Positions 8,864-17,743 of a stretch of 64,000 nucleotides of DNA are shown here, piece by piece (the first letter of the stretch is position 1; each line of letters begins with the position of its first letter). The notes below the pieces were generated by a model. The model was not told where the DNA came from. It saw only the letters and a list, made by a program, of their open reading frames with translations, and did not search any database. The DNA is taken from contig CATLOR010000001.1 in NCBI GenBank assembly GCA_950054255.1, positions 310,001 to 374,000 on the forward strand, in the 5' to 3' direction. Made by a program: the position numbers and the translations under genes. The DNA comes from an uncultured Rickettsiales bacterium (GTDB taxonomy: Bacteria > Pseudomonadota > Alphaproteobacteria > Micavibrionales > GCA-2720935).

Positions 8864-9684
8864 GGAAAACTCTTTGGAGGTGTAATCTCTCCAATCTCTT
8901 TTGTGAGTTTTTTAATATTAGGTGCTTTATTCAACAACTCTATATTCGAATTTAAAATTAAGTTTTGATAATCAATATCGCTTTTTAAATCTATATAATA
9001 ACGCTCCGCTAAATCATAGCCTGCACGTGTGTCGCTTGGAAATTGTAATCCAGCAAGCTCATATTGCTTTCCAACATACTCAGCCCACCCCATCCAAATA
9101 TAATCATGGTCTGGAAACAGATCAGTTAAAATAAACGCAGCCATTTTCGCTTGTGAAGCTTTCTCAGCAGGGTAAGATGCACTGCCAGGAAGTGGTTTTA
9201 AGCTTTTAATAAAGGGGTCAAACTGTGTCGGGCGTAATCTTTGATAGCGCCATTTTTCTTCCCAGATTTTTTTATTTAAAGCTTCTAACCCACTAAAGAG
9301 TAATAAGCGTGTTTCAATCAATTCTTCCCCATCTAAACCTAAAATATTCAATAATTGGCGAACAGGATCATCTTGCATCGCTTTAAATTGTGCTTCTTGT
9401 TTATCCGTACGTGCTTTTGTTATTGTACGAATATATTCAATCTCATTCATTTGTTCATCAGAATGAGGCGCGAACGGCGGCAAAAGAACTGATTTATTAT
9501 CTTGTTGTGCTTCTGGATCATATTTAAGCAAAATACGCGGTTCCCAATCCTGAGCTCTGAATTGTTCAAAAGGAACAGAGATCTCCGCCTCTGATGTTTC
9601 TTGCATACTGTCTTCTGCCACAGAAAAATGTGGAAAAACAACAAATGCACATAAAAATATAGATATAAAGAATCGTATCATCAC
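8860..9684 (-). CDS. Exported PAP2-like protein with degraded catalytic motifs
   Basis: 274 residues with a signal peptide (MMIRFFISIFLCAFVVF, cleavage near SVA-ED), so it should be periplasmic. Class A acid phosphatases of the PAP2 superfamily have KX6RP, PSGH and SRX5HX3D. Here KX6RP is intact (K144...R151-P152). PSGH reads PAEK (172-175), and the third motif reads QY...Q...D (about 207-218), so both catalytic histidines and the phosphate-binding SR are lost. The surrounding helix pattern (SASYPAEKASQAKMAAF, then a GKQYELAG turn) still follows PhoN-like proteins. I infer a non-hydrolytic relative or one with changed chemistry. The family assignment itself is moderate. Confidence 0.6.
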   Translation of the reverse strand: MMIRFFISIFLCAFVVFPHFSVAEDSMQETSEAEISVPFEQFRAQDWEPRILLKYDPEAQQDNKSVLLPPFAPHSDEQMNEIEYIRTITKARTDKQEAQFKAMQDDPVRQLLNILGLDGEELIETRLLLFSGLEALNKKIWEEKWRYQRLRPTQFDPFIKSLKPLPGSASYPAEKASQAKMAAFILTDLFPDHDYIWMGWAEYVGKQYELAGLQFPSDTRAGYDLAERYYIDLKSDIDYQNLILNSNIELLNKAPNIKKLTKEIGEITPPKSFP

Positions 9685-9772
9685 GCCCTCAGTTTAGCTT
9701 GGTTATTACCTTTATTTCAATCTCTTTTTAAAAAAGCATTTGCTTTCAAAAAAAATCTTTAATAATAATTAT

Positions 9773-10351
9773 ATGGTAAAAAATATAAAAAAAGTAAAAC
9801 AGGCAGTAAATATGACACTTCCTTTAAGAGAGGAGACGCAGCACCTTATTAATAGAGAGGCTGGCTCCATAACAAATTATTCCAGATTCTTAAATAATGC
9901 TTCCAATGACGATCAAAGACTTATTCGTCAATGGCAGCGCGCAGCATATCGCTCTTTATGTTTTATCACTAGAAAAGATATGCGTCTTTTATCTCATTTT
10001 ATCAAAGATAATTACACAGAGTTTCTGTTTGAACAAAAAGAGCATATCTCAGACTTTCTCTCCGCACCACATAAGGACCCTATTTTACAGAGATTAAAAA
10101 AGAAGGTTTTAACAAGCCATCACACAATAGAATTTAGTGATGTCTTAAAATTCGCAGAAATTCTTATTCGACTAAATAGCTCAGCTGATCAAAACCAGGA
10201 AGAAAGCGATGCCCATTATGCAAGAGCTTATATGAAGAGATGTTTAAAAGCCCCTGAAACAATCTTTGAAAAAGCGATTGGGCGTGCCTTGAGAAAAATA
10301 GAAAAAGCGCACCTAAAAACGCGTCACATACAAACTCTTTACCCACATTAA
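9773..10351 (+). CDS. Hypothetical protein
   Basis: No family was recognised. The product (about 192 residues from the ATG at 9773) is soluble, helical and rich in Lys, Arg and His, with no signal or membrane segment. The start is uncertain. A TTG at 9740 is possible, while an ATG at 9812 has the better Shine-Dalgarno (AGG, 8 nt before) and begins MTLPLREETQ. It is divergent from the PAP2-like gene, and its stop codon shares TTAA with the stop of the convergent membrane-protein gene. Confidence 0.5.
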   Translation: MVKNIKKVKQAVNMTLPLREETQHLINREAGSITNYSRFLNNASNDDQRLIRQWQRAAYRSLCFITRKDMRLLSHFIKDNYTEFLFEQKEHISDFLSAPHKDPILQRLKKKVLTSHHTIEFSDVLKFAEILIRLNSSADQNQEESDAHYARAYMKRCLKAPETIFEKAIGRALRKIEKAHLKTRHIQTLYPH

Positions 10352-10830
10352 AGTTTAATCTTAAGAGGTTGCCCCGCTTTATCAACGAGCCTCCTTGCAG
10401 GAAATGGGTTTTCTATACCTTGTTCTTTTGCTTGCTCTTCATTGGCATTAAATTCGTCCGAAAAGTGTTTCAAATAACTATAAGGAGCAGCTTGTATTAA
10501 ACTGGATTCTAGCTCTTTCAATTTTACAAAGCACATTGTTGTTATCACACCACCCACTATCAAAAGACCTGGAATACTCACACTCGACATTAGGGCTGTA
10601 CTAAAAGCAAATGAAACGATGGATGCACCAATCATTATTCTTTTTTGTCCTTTTTTATACTTATCTGATAAAGACACATTTGCTTTAACGGCCTCAAACT
10701 GTTCATAAGAATCTTCCAGATCCATATTTTGTGATTGAAAATAAGCAACAATCTTTGGGTTTTTCTCAAGATAGTTTGCCCATTTTTGAAGCTTTTTTTG
10801 ATGTTTTTTATCTGTCTTTGTGTGTGTCAT
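10348..10830 (-). CDS. Small two-helix membrane protein, family member A
   Basis: 160 residues, function unknown. An N-terminal helical motif (YLEKNPKIVAYFQSQ) is followed by a charged linker, a hydrophobic hairpin (MIGASIVSFAFSTALM, then IPGLLIVGGVITTMCFV), a helical tail and the ending GIENPF...PLKIKL. The first motif and the G(I/V)EN...LKIK ending are shared with the 139-residue protein at 11166-11585, so the two are paralogues. It overlaps the upstream gene of this group by 4 bp, so the group is co-transcribed leftward. Confidence 0.6.
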   Translation of the reverse strand: MTHTKTDKKHQKKLQKWANYLEKNPKIVAYFQSQNMDLEDSYEQFEAVKANVSLSDKYKKGQKRIMIGASIVSFAFSTALMSSVSIPGLLIVGGVITTMCFVKLKELESSLIQAAPYSYLKHFSDEFNANEEQAKEQGIENPFPARRLVDKAGQPLKIKL

Positions 10831-11141
10831 TTAAGTGAGGGCCTTTTATAAGAAGGGGATGATTTTTGTATAGACTTACTTTCTGGATTAATTTTTTTAT
10901 AATCATTATAAAACTTAATCTCTGCCCCTATTAACACCAAAGAAAAAGGAATAATGATAAATGGCGCAAGCCCAGCATATAACCCTGCCATACCGCCAAG
11001 CGCTGAAATAGCGATCATACGATCACGTGATCTTTTTCTAGTTTGTATTTTTGTCGCTAAGGGTTTTCTTGAAAAGAAATACCCAACAATTTCTGCATTT
11101 TTCTCTTTAAATGCCTGCCATTTTGTTTGATTTGAATTCAT
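10827..11141 (-). CDS. Small two-helix membrane protein, family member B
   Basis: 104 residues. It starts MNSNQTKWQAFKEKNAEIVGYFF, matching the F-x-x-x-N-x-x-[VI]-x-x-YF motif of its neighbours. A basic linker (TRKRSRDR) and a hydrophobic hairpin (ISALGGMAGLYAGLAPFIIIPFSLVLIG) follow. It lacks the GIEN...LKIK tail, so it is a shortened member. The stop overlaps the start of the next gene downstream by 4 bp. Function unknown. Confidence 0.55.
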   Translation of the reverse strand: MNSNQTKWQAFKEKNAEIVGYFFSRKPLATKIQTRKRSRDRMIAISALGGMAGLYAGLAPFIIIPFSLVLIGAEIKFYNDYKKINPESKSIQKSSPSYKRPSLK

Positions 11142-11165
11142 ATTTAAGTGCCTCTTTTTTTATTA

Positions 11166-11585
11166 TTACTTTATTTTTAATTCAAATTTTTCATATGGGA
11201 TAAGAGGTTTTGGTTGATAGGTATTTTCAACCCCTAATTCTTTAGCCCATTTCACAGATTGTGCGAAATCATTCGCTAAGGATCTTGTATAATCTTCTAC
11301 GGTAGTTTTTTTATACCCCTTCAACTCAAGCCACTGAGAAAGCGCAAATAAACTGCCCATAAATAAACCAAAATAGCCACCCAGTGTGAAAACACTTGCT
11401 ATACCAAGCCCTGCACTTCCTGCTATAAGAGTTCCACGTTTTACCAACTGAGATCTTGAATAGACTGTTTTCTCTAAGACTGTATCTAGCTGTGCTTCAG
11501 CTTGTTCACTATTATAACCTTGTTCTTGAAAATACGCGCGTACGCTTGCGTTATTTTTTAAGAAATAATCCCATTTACTTTTCAT
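11166..11585 (-). CDS. Small two-helix membrane protein, family member C
   Basis: 139 residues. It begins MKSKWDYFLKNNASVRAYFQEQ, has a helical linker, then a glycine-rich hairpin (LIAGSAGLGIASVFTLGGYFGLFMGSLFAL), and ends GVENTYQPKPLIPYEKFELKIK. It is the first gene of a three-gene leftward set with members B and A. An AAGGAG-like Shine-Dalgarno (TAAGGAGTTTGAT) precedes the ATG. No enzyme motif is seen. A two-helix inner-membrane anchor with cytoplasmic ends is the simplest reading. Confidence 0.6.
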   Translation of the reverse strand: MKSKWDYFLKNNASVRAYFQEQGYNSEQAEAQLDTVLEKTVYSRSQLVKRGTLIAGSAGLGIASVFTLGGYFGLFMGSLFALSQWLELKGYKKTTVEDYTRSLANDFAQSVKWAKELGVENTYQPKPLIPYEKFELKIK

Positions 11586-11665
11586 ATCAAACTCCTTATG
11601 TGAGTTTTACCATATAAAAACAAAGAGGGTCAAGATTTATTCCTGTCTTGTAAAAACCATCTTTT

Positions 11666-12526
11666 TTAATGATCTATTTGAGCCGCTTCCCACCCTATAA
11701 TCGCAGATTTTTTATCCGAGCCCCACATATAGCCCCCTATATGACCGCTATTTTGAATAACGCGGTGACATGGAATTAAAAATGCGACAGGGTTACTGCC
11801 TATTGCTGTACCAACAGCGCGCGAAGCATTTGGGTTATCAATGGTTTTTGCAATATCTCCATATGTTGTTAAACGCCCCATCGGTATTTTCAAAAGGCTT
11901 TCCCAGACCTTTAATTGAAAAGGCGTGCCCGCAAGATGAAGTTTTATTTGATCTAACTGCTTCCAATCTTCTTGAAAAATCATCAAAGCATCTTGTTGGA
12001 ACTTATCTGTTGTATTATGAAATGATGCTTTTGGAAAACGCTGCTTCAAATCATGCAATGCTTTATGTTCATCCGCTTCAAAAAACATATGGCACACCCC
12101 TTTGCTCGTTGAGGCAATAATGAGTTTCCCAAATGGACTGTTGGCAAAAGAATAATTTATAACAAGATTTTCACCCTCATTTTTAAAAACACCAGGCGTC
12201 ATCCCTTCAATGCTTATAAATAAATCATGTAAACGGCTTGTTCCAGACAACCCTATTTCATAAGCCGTATCCATCAATGTCATACGATCTCCAAGTAAAG
12301 ACTTCGCGTAATTAAGGCTGATATATTGCATGAATTTTTTTGGGCTTACACCAGCCCACTCACTAAACATGCGTTGAAAATGAAAAGAACTAACATGAAC
12401 AGCTTCGGCGATTTCATCTAGAGATGGTTGTTCTTTAAAATTCTCGCGAATAAAATGAATGGCTTTTTCAATACGCTCGTAATCGATTTGTTTTTGGTCT
12501 TTCATATTCACACCATTGTCAAACAT
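11666..12526 (-). CDS. Ada-like fusion: AraC-type HTH plus methylated-DNA-protein cysteine methyltransferase
   Basis: 286 residues. The N-terminal 110 form an AraC/XylS DNA-binding domain (SLDEIAEAVHVSSFHFQRMFSEWAG). The C-terminal half is the O6-alkylguanine transferase domain with the acceptor site IPCHRV preceded by RAVGTAIGSNP. It removes alkyl groups from O6-guanine or O4-thymine onto the cysteine and may switch on transcription. It lacks the N-terminal zinc/phosphotriester domain of E. coli Ada. The start abuts the stop of the upstream SDR gene; an in-frame ATG 21 bp later (MKDQKQ, 12505) is an equally good start. Confidence 0.88.
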   Translation of the reverse strand: MFDNGVNMKDQKQIDYERIEKAIHFIRENFKEQPSLDEIAEAVHVSSFHFQRMFSEWAGVSPKKFMQYISLNYAKSLLGDRMTLMDTAYEIGLSGTSRLHDLFISIEGMTPGVFKNEGENLVINYSFANSPFGKLIIASTSKGVCHMFFEADEHKALHDLKQRFPKASFHNTTDKFQQDALMIFQEDWKQLDQIKLHLAGTPFQLKVWESLLKIPMGRLTTYGDIAKTIDNPNASRAVGTAIGSNPVAFLIPCHRVIQNSGHIGGYMWGSDKKSAIIGWEAAQIDH

Positions 12527-13291
12527 CTAGGTTTTACAAACAGAAACACCACCATCTACCAGCAAAGATGATCCCGTTGTAAAACTTGATAAGTCTGATG
12601 CTAAATAAAGGGCTGATTTTGCGATTTCTTCGGCTGAAGCTGTGCGTTTAAGTGCATGAATATTTCTTACAAATTCTTCTACAGCTGGGTCATCACCAAA
12701 TTCTTTCGCCATATCTGTCTGTGTCCCACCTGGTAAAAGGGCATTAACACGTATATTATGTTCTCCATATTCACTGGCCAGCGATTTTGTTAATCCAACT
12801 AATCCAGCTTTACTGGCTGCATAAGCACCATGTTGTGGAAAACCAATTGTATTTCCCACAAATGAAGACGTGAAAATGAGTGAGCCTCCCCCATTGTTTA
12901 ACATCGCTGGTATTTGATATTTGGCTGCTAGAAATCCACTTGTTAAATTGGTCTGAAGTGTAAAATTCCAATCCTCTAAAGATACATCAGGTAAAGACGC
13001 AGGCGTCCCAAGTGTCCCTGCATTATTAAATGCGATGTCTAATTGACCAAATTCTGAGAGTGCTTTATCAACCAGCATTTTGTTATAATCCTCGCAAGTC
13101 ACATCTCCCGCAAGCGCTATGGCACGACCGCCATTTGCTCTTATTCTTTCAAGAATCTCTTTTAGCTTATTTTCACGTCTTGCACCGATAACAATATTTG
13201 CACCCTCTTTCGCAAAAAGCTCTGCAGTAGCCGCACCAATACCAGAGCTTGCGCCCGTAATAATTACTGTTTTTTGATCTAATAGTCCCAT
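12527..13291 (-). CDS. Short-chain dehydrogenase/reductase (SDR)
   Basis: 254 residues from the preferred ATG at 13291, which has AGGA 7 nt upstream; an ATG two codons earlier lacks room for it. Classical SDR marks are the TGASSGIG cofactor loop, NNAG (AFNNAGTLG), the YAASKAG active-site Tyr/Lys and a C-terminal LASDLSSFTTGSSLLVDGG. The R-R near the end of the second strand (GARREN) suggests NADP(H) preference. The substrate cannot be predicted. It lies directly upstream of the Ada-like gene with no gap, so the two are probably co-transcribed. Confidence 0.85.
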   Translation of the reverse strand: MGLLDQKTVIITGASSGIGAATAELFAKEGANIVIGARRENKLKEILERIRANGGRAIALAGDVTCEDYNKMLVDKALSEFGQLDIAFNNAGTLGTPASLPDVSLEDWNFTLQTNLTSGFLAAKYQIPAMLNNGGGSLIFTSSFVGNTIGFPQHGAYAASKAGLVGLTKSLASEYGEHNIRVNALLPGGTQTDMAKEFGDDPAVEEFVRNIHALKRTASAEEIAKSALYLASDLSSFTTGSSLLVDGGVSVCKT

Positions 13292-13385
13292 AAACATATC
13301 CTTTCTTATAGTCAGGAATTTAGAGAGTGTTTTATACAGTCACAACCCGTTTCTTGCTATAAAGATATGTATGTCTTCACTTGCC

Positions 13386-15215
13386 TTATTCAACAGTCAC
13401 TGACTTAGCAAGGTTTCTTGGTTGGTCAACATCTGTGCCTTTTAATACGGCTACATGATAGGCTAACAACTGGACAGGAATTGTGTATAAAATTGGTGCA
13501 ATAATATCATTTACTGTTGGTAAAGCGACCGCCCATTCAACACAATCTGATAAAAGATCACACCCCTGTTTATCTGAAATAAGAAGCACTTTACCACCGC
13601 GTGCAACAACTTCACGGACATTGCTCGCTGTCTTTTCAAATAACTCATCAAAAGGAGCGACAACAATCACAGGCACATCTTCATCAATTAAAGCAATAGG
13701 TCCGTGCTTCATCTCACCAGCCGCATAACCTTCGGCGTGAATATAGGAAATTTCTTTTAGTTTTAAAGCCCCTTCCATTGCAATTGGATAAGCCAAACCA
13801 CGACCCAGATATAAAATATCACGGGCTTTTTCGATATCTTTAGCAATCTCTTTGATATCTTCGTCATGATTTAAAATATCAGCGGCACGCGCTGGTAACT
13901 CTCTTAAGCCCAAAGCAAGCTTTTCTAAGAATGTCCCTTCAACAACACCTTTTTCACGGGCAATCCAGAAAGCCATACAAGCCAATGTCGCAAGCTGTGT
14001 TGTAAACGCTTTTGTTGAAGCAACACCAATCTCAGAGCCTGCTTGTGTATGAAGAACAAAATCACTCTCACGCTCAATCGTACTCTCAATTGTATTTACA
14101 ATCGACATCACATATTGCCCTTGGCTTTTAGCATAGCGTAATGCTTCTAATGTATCTAACGTTTCTCCAGATTGAGAAATAACAAGCGTTACACCATTTT
14201 CAGGCATCGGTGGTTTACGATAACGGAACTCTGAAGCAACATCGAGTTCAACAGGCATACGCGCAATTTGTTCTAACCAATATTTAGCAACCATCCCCGC
14301 ATAATATGACGTGCCACAAGACACAATTGTCACACGACTAGCCTTAGCAAGATCAAACGGACATTCTGGCATAAAGACGCGGTTGCGTGCTGGGTTAATA
14401 TAGCTTGAGAGAGTAGATCCCAAAACAGCAGGCTGCTCGTAAATCTCTTTCAACATATAATGACGATACTCGCCCTTCCCTGTTAAAGCACCAGAAACAG
14501 TTGTTGTTTTAACAGGACGATCAATCACTGTATTATCATTTGCAAAAATAGTGGCTTTTTGTCCCTCAATTAAAACATGATCACCGTCTTCTAAATAACA
14601 AATCTTATTTGTTAAAGGTGCCAAAGCATAGGCATCGGAGGCTAAATAAAGCTCATCATCAACAGATCCATACCCCACAACAAGAGGGGTTCCTTTACGT
14701 ACACCAATCATCATTTTTTCTTGGCCTTTAAAAATCGCTGCGACTGAATAAGCGCCCGTTAATCGCGCAAATGCTGTTCGTGAGGCCTCTAATGGTTCCA
14801 TCCCTTGACGCAAATAATATGTGATCAAGTGGGCGATGACTTCTGTATCTGTTTCTGTTTCAAATTGAAACTGGCTTTGCTCAAGCTCTGCTTTTAATTC
14901 TTGATAATTTTCAATGATTCCATTGTGAACCACCGCGACATGGTCTGTTGCATGAGGATGTGCATTATTTTCACATGGACGACCATGTGTTGCCCAACGA
15001 GTATGAGCAATCCCGATTGTTCCAGGCAAGGGTTCTTGTTTAATTTTGCTTTCTAAATTCACAATCTTACCTTCTGCGCGACGACGATCAATTTCACCAT
15101 CGTGAAGTGTTGCGACACCAGCTGAGTCATACCCTCGATATTCTAAACGCTTTAACGCATCAACCAAACGATCAGCAACAGGTTTTTCTGATAAAATAGC
15201 GACAATCCCACACAT
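13386..15215 (-). CDS. glmS: Glutamine-fructose-6-phosphate aminotransferase (isomerising)
   Basis: 609 residues, the normal GlmS length. Cys2 (MCGIVAIL) is the glutaminase nucleophile, with YRGYDSAGVA, THGRP and the ATGRPCENNAHPH region. Two SIS domains hold the fructose-6-P site (VSCGTSYYAG, SQSGETLDTLEALRYAK). The C-terminus ends in NLAKSVTVE as expected. It makes glucosamine-6-phosphate from fructose-6-P and glutamine, the entry to UDP-GlcNAc for peptidoglycan and LPS. It starts 22 bp downstream of glmU on the same strand, a conventional glmU-glmS operon. No ribozyme-like leader fits in that gap. Confidence 0.97.
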   Translation of the reverse strand: MCGIVAILSEKPVADRLVDALKRLEYRGYDSAGVATLHDGEIDRRRAEGKIVNLESKIKQEPLPGTIGIAHTRWATHGRPCENNAHPHATDHVAVVHNGIIENYQELKAELEQSQFQFETETDTEVIAHLITYYLRQGMEPLEASRTAFARLTGAYSVAAIFKGQEKMMIGVRKGTPLVVGYGSVDDELYLASDAYALAPLTNKICYLEDGDHVLIEGQKATIFANDNTVIDRPVKTTTVSGALTGKGEYRHYMLKEIYEQPAVLGSTLSSYINPARNRVFMPECPFDLAKASRVTIVSCGTSYYAGMVAKYWLEQIARMPVELDVASEFRYRKPPMPENGVTLVISQSGETLDTLEALRYAKSQGQYVMSIVNTIESTIERESDFVLHTQAGSEIGVASTKAFTTQLATLACMAFWIAREKGVVEGTFLEKLALGLRELPARAADILNHDEDIKEIAKDIEKARDILYLGRGLAYPIAMEGALKLKEISYIHAEGYAAGEMKHGPIALIDEDVPVIVVAPFDELFEKTASNVREVVARGGKVLLISDKQGCDLLSDCVEWAVALPTVNDIIAPILYTIPVQLLAYHVAVLKGTDVDQPRNLAKSVTVE

Positions 15216-15237
15216 AATTTTCTCCTTTTAATAAGCG

Positions 15238-16596
15238 TTAAGACGCTTTTTTACTTTTTAATTTTTGTTTTTCCGTATGAAAGGCGGTGGCCCAGCCCTC
15301 TTTATTTGTTTGATGAGCACGCGCAATTGCTAACGCGCCTTCTTTGACAGGCTCAGTAATCACAGAACCTGCGGCTGTTATTGCCTGAGCCCCAATCTCA
15401 CAAGGTGCAACCAAGACACTATTCACCCCTGTAAAAGCATGATCACCAATTGTTGTTTTAAATTTCTCATAGCCATTATAATTACATGTAATTGTACCAG
15501 CCCCTAAATTGGCTTTTTCACCAATTGTTGCATCACCAATATAAGAGAGATGTTTTACTTTTGAGCCCGTTCCCACTGTTGTTTTTTTAATTTCAACAAA
15601 GTTACCAATATCATTTTTACCCGCCAAAACTGTATCAGGACGCAAACGCGCAAAAGGACCAATAATTGTTTCTGCGCCAATTTTTGCGCCTTCAATATGG
15701 CTAAAAGCACGAATGTGACAGCTATCTCCAACCTCAACACCGCGACCAAAATACACATGAGGCTCAATAATGCAATCCGCACCAATTTTTGTATCAATCG
15801 AAAAATAAGTACTTTCAGGGTCTTGTAACGTAACACCCAGATCTAAATGTTGGTGGCGTAGCATTTGTTGAACTTGTTGTTCAATACGTGCTAGATCTTG
15901 TTTGCTATTAATACCTTGAACTTGAAATGTATCTGTATCCAAAAAGCCAACTGTTAGTTCTTGGGCGCGCGCCACTTCAACAATCGATGTTAAGTAATAT
16001 TCATTTTGGGCATTCTCGTCTGAGATTTGATCCAAAAGCTCAAAAAGTTTCTCGCCATCAACAGCCATACAACCAGACCAAACACGTCTTTCTAGTAATT
16101 GTCTTGGATCACAATCTTTATGTTCCACAATTGCTGTAACACTTTCATCTTCCTCTGTTAGAACACGGCCATAACCCGTTGGGTCTTCTGGTTGAAATGT
16201 TAGAAGCTGGATTGTATTTTTTTGTGTTTCTAATGTACGCGTTAATTGATGTAATGTTTCTGTTCTAATTAAAGGCACATCCCCTAATAAAATAAGAACC
16301 GTTCCTTTGAATTCTTTTAAGACGTCTTTTGCCTGCATAACAGCATGACCTGTGCCTTTTTGTTCTGTTTGCAAACAAATTGGATTTGGGGCCACCGCTT
16401 GTCCAACACTCCCCTCCATCCCTGGTGCAATAATTGTATGAAGTGAAACAGGCTGTAATTCCAAAGCAGAGGCCATCACATAATGAATAAGGGGTGCACC
16501 AGCAAGGTCATGCATGACTTTCGGTTTATTGGACTTCATACGAGAGCCTTTGCCCGCAGCTAAAATTAAAACAGCACAGTCTTTTACTTTTGTCAT
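15238..16596 (-). CDS. glmU: Bifunctional GlmU: GlcN-1-P acetyltransferase and GlcNAc-1-P uridylyltransferase
   Basis: 452 residues from the ATG at 16596. I prefer this to the in-frame GTG at 16635 because GlmU proteins have only about 8-12 residues before the VLILAAGKGSRM loop. The N-terminal domain is the pyrophosphorylase (LAAGKGSRMKS, GTGHAVMQA, LLGDVPLI). The C-terminal part is a left-handed beta helix with hexapeptide repeats and GNFVEIKKTTVG, NLGAGTITCNYNGY. It produces UDP-GlcNAc, so it feeds peptidoglycan, lipid A and the two sugar loci nearby. Confidence 0.96.
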   Translation of the reverse strand: MTKVKDCAVLILAAGKGSRMKSNKPKVMHDLAGAPLIHYVMASALELQPVSLHTIIAPGMEGSVGQAVAPNPICLQTEQKGTGHAVMQAKDVLKEFKGTVLILLGDVPLIRTETLHQLTRTLETQKNTIQLLTFQPEDPTGYGRVLTEEDESVTAIVEHKDCDPRQLLERRVWSGCMAVDGEKLFELLDQISDENAQNEYYLTSIVEVARAQELTVGFLDTDTFQVQGINSKQDLARIEQQVQQMLRHQHLDLGVTLQDPESTYFSIDTKIGADCIIEPHVYFGRGVEVGDSCHIRAFSHIEGAKIGAETIIGPFARLRPDTVLAGKNDIGNFVEIKKTTVGTGSKVKHLSYIGDATIGEKANLGAGTITCNYNGYEKFKTTIGDHAFTGVNSVLVAPCEIGAQAITAAGSVITEPVKEGALAIARAHQTNKEGWATAFHTEKQKLKSKKAS

Positions 16597-16720
16597 TTTC
16601 TCATCCCATCTCGTTTTGTGATTAATACGAATCACCTCTTACATCTTAAGAGATCCATAGATTACAACGCCTGCCTTCTATAAAAAACTCAAACTTTGTA
16701 ACGAAACATGACAAAAAACG

Positions 16721-16749
16721 TTGACATAATTTTTTGTTTTCTGTAGAAG
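16721..16749 (+). promoter_or_regulatory. Probable sigma-70 promoter for the gene at 16798
   Basis: A perfect -35 TTGACA (16721-16726) is followed after 17 bp by TAGAAG (16744-16749, four of six bases). It faces right, in the divergent gap between glmU and the fourth member of the small membrane-protein family. It supports the ATG at 16798 over the one at 16756, which would leave almost no leader. Confidence 0.4.
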
Positions 16750-16797
16750 ATTTCCATGATTACATCTTTGGTAAATACGTACATAACAAAGAAGCAA

Positions 16798-17280
16798 ATG
16801 AAAGACTCTGATTTTCACAGTTTTCTGAAAAGGTATCCGTGTGTGCGTACATATTTCTCACATGCTTATACGTCACAAGAAGAAATTATGAGTGATTTAC
16901 GAACTTTGTTTAATCAAAAAATAAAATCGGATAAAAGTTTACCAAATGCGACATCTGTTGGTCTTCTTATTGGATTATCCACAGCAATATTGCCTTTTTT
17001 ATTCTTAGGGACAACAAGTGCGGCTCTTTCCCCTATTCTTACGACTGTTGGGATATTAACAACAATTGGTTTTTTATATGAGAAAAGAGAAAAAGAGATT
17101 GCTTCAAAAACCTACAGACGAGAAATATTTACTTTTGCCAAAGAAACAGCCGACGCTTTTCATAGTTTTCACACAGAAGGAGAAGCGCTTCTAGAAAATC
17201 TATCCCCCAAACATCAAGACGAACTAAGGCAGTCCCTTTTATCAAAAAAGAGACCGTCTAAACTTATATCATTATCTTAA
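16798..17280 (+). CDS. Small two-helix membrane protein, family member D
   Basis: 160 residues from the ATG at 16798, chosen because the product then begins MKDSDFHSFLKRYPCVRTYF, matching the N-termini of members A-C. A longer form from 16756 would add 14 residues. The hairpin is VGLLIGLSTAILPFLFLG and ALSPILTTVGILTTIGFLY, followed by a basic helix and a charged tail. It lacks the GIEN...LKIK ending of A and C. It lies 5 kb from the others on the opposite strand, so the family is dispersed. Function unknown. Confidence 0.55.
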   Translation: MKDSDFHSFLKRYPCVRTYFSHAYTSQEEIMSDLRTLFNQKIKSDKSLPNATSVGLLIGLSTAILPFLFLGTTSAALSPILTTVGILTTIGFLYEKREKEIASKTYRREIFTFAKETADAFHSFHTEGEALLENLSPKHQDELRQSLLSKKRPSKLISLS

Positions 17281-17284
17281 AATA

Positions 17285-17461
17285 TTATAGGCGAGGCTTT
17301 TGTACGCGTGGGCCAACAGCTGACACTGTAGGTTTATTATACCCCATTTTCATAGCAAGATCGTCATTTTGAGGAGTAAACATTGCCACACATGCCATAG
17401 ACATTCGTGCGTGAACGCCTTCATTTATAGTCTGATGATATTCTTGTGCTAAACGCGTCAT
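17285..17461 (-). CDS. Small hypothetical protein, 58 residues
   Basis: A short ORF beginning MTRLAQEYHQTINEGVHARM and ending in GPRVQKPRL. It has an excellent Shine-Dalgarno (AAGGGG, 6 nt before ATG) and a TAA stop. There is no signal peptide or membrane helix. It is Met-rich in the middle (ARMSMACVAMF) and basic at the end. It fills most of the 463-bp gap between member D and prmA, converging on member D with 4 bp between the stops. No family recognised. The ribosome site and tight fit are the only support. Confidence 0.45.
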   Translation of the reverse strand: MTRLAQEYHQTINEGVHARMSMACVAMFTPQNDDLAMKMGYNKPTVSAVGPRVQKPRL

Positions 17462-17743
17462 TTTAAACCCCTTATTATTTTTAGTTCTTATTACTCTTTA
17501 TTTAAAAAGAGAGGTTTTCCTGTTCAACTTAACCTAGATTGTTTACCAATCTTTCTTTTTTTGCAAAAAATCTTTTGCTTTTTTTTAATTAAGCCTTGTT
17601 TTTTATAATGGGTCAATATATTTCTTATTGTTTTTCCCAAAAATCATTAAATTCTCTTTATATGTACATATTATGCAAAATTCCTTTATTTTTAGTAAAG
17701 ATTTTGATAGAAAGCAAAAAAGAACACAGATATAAGGATATTC

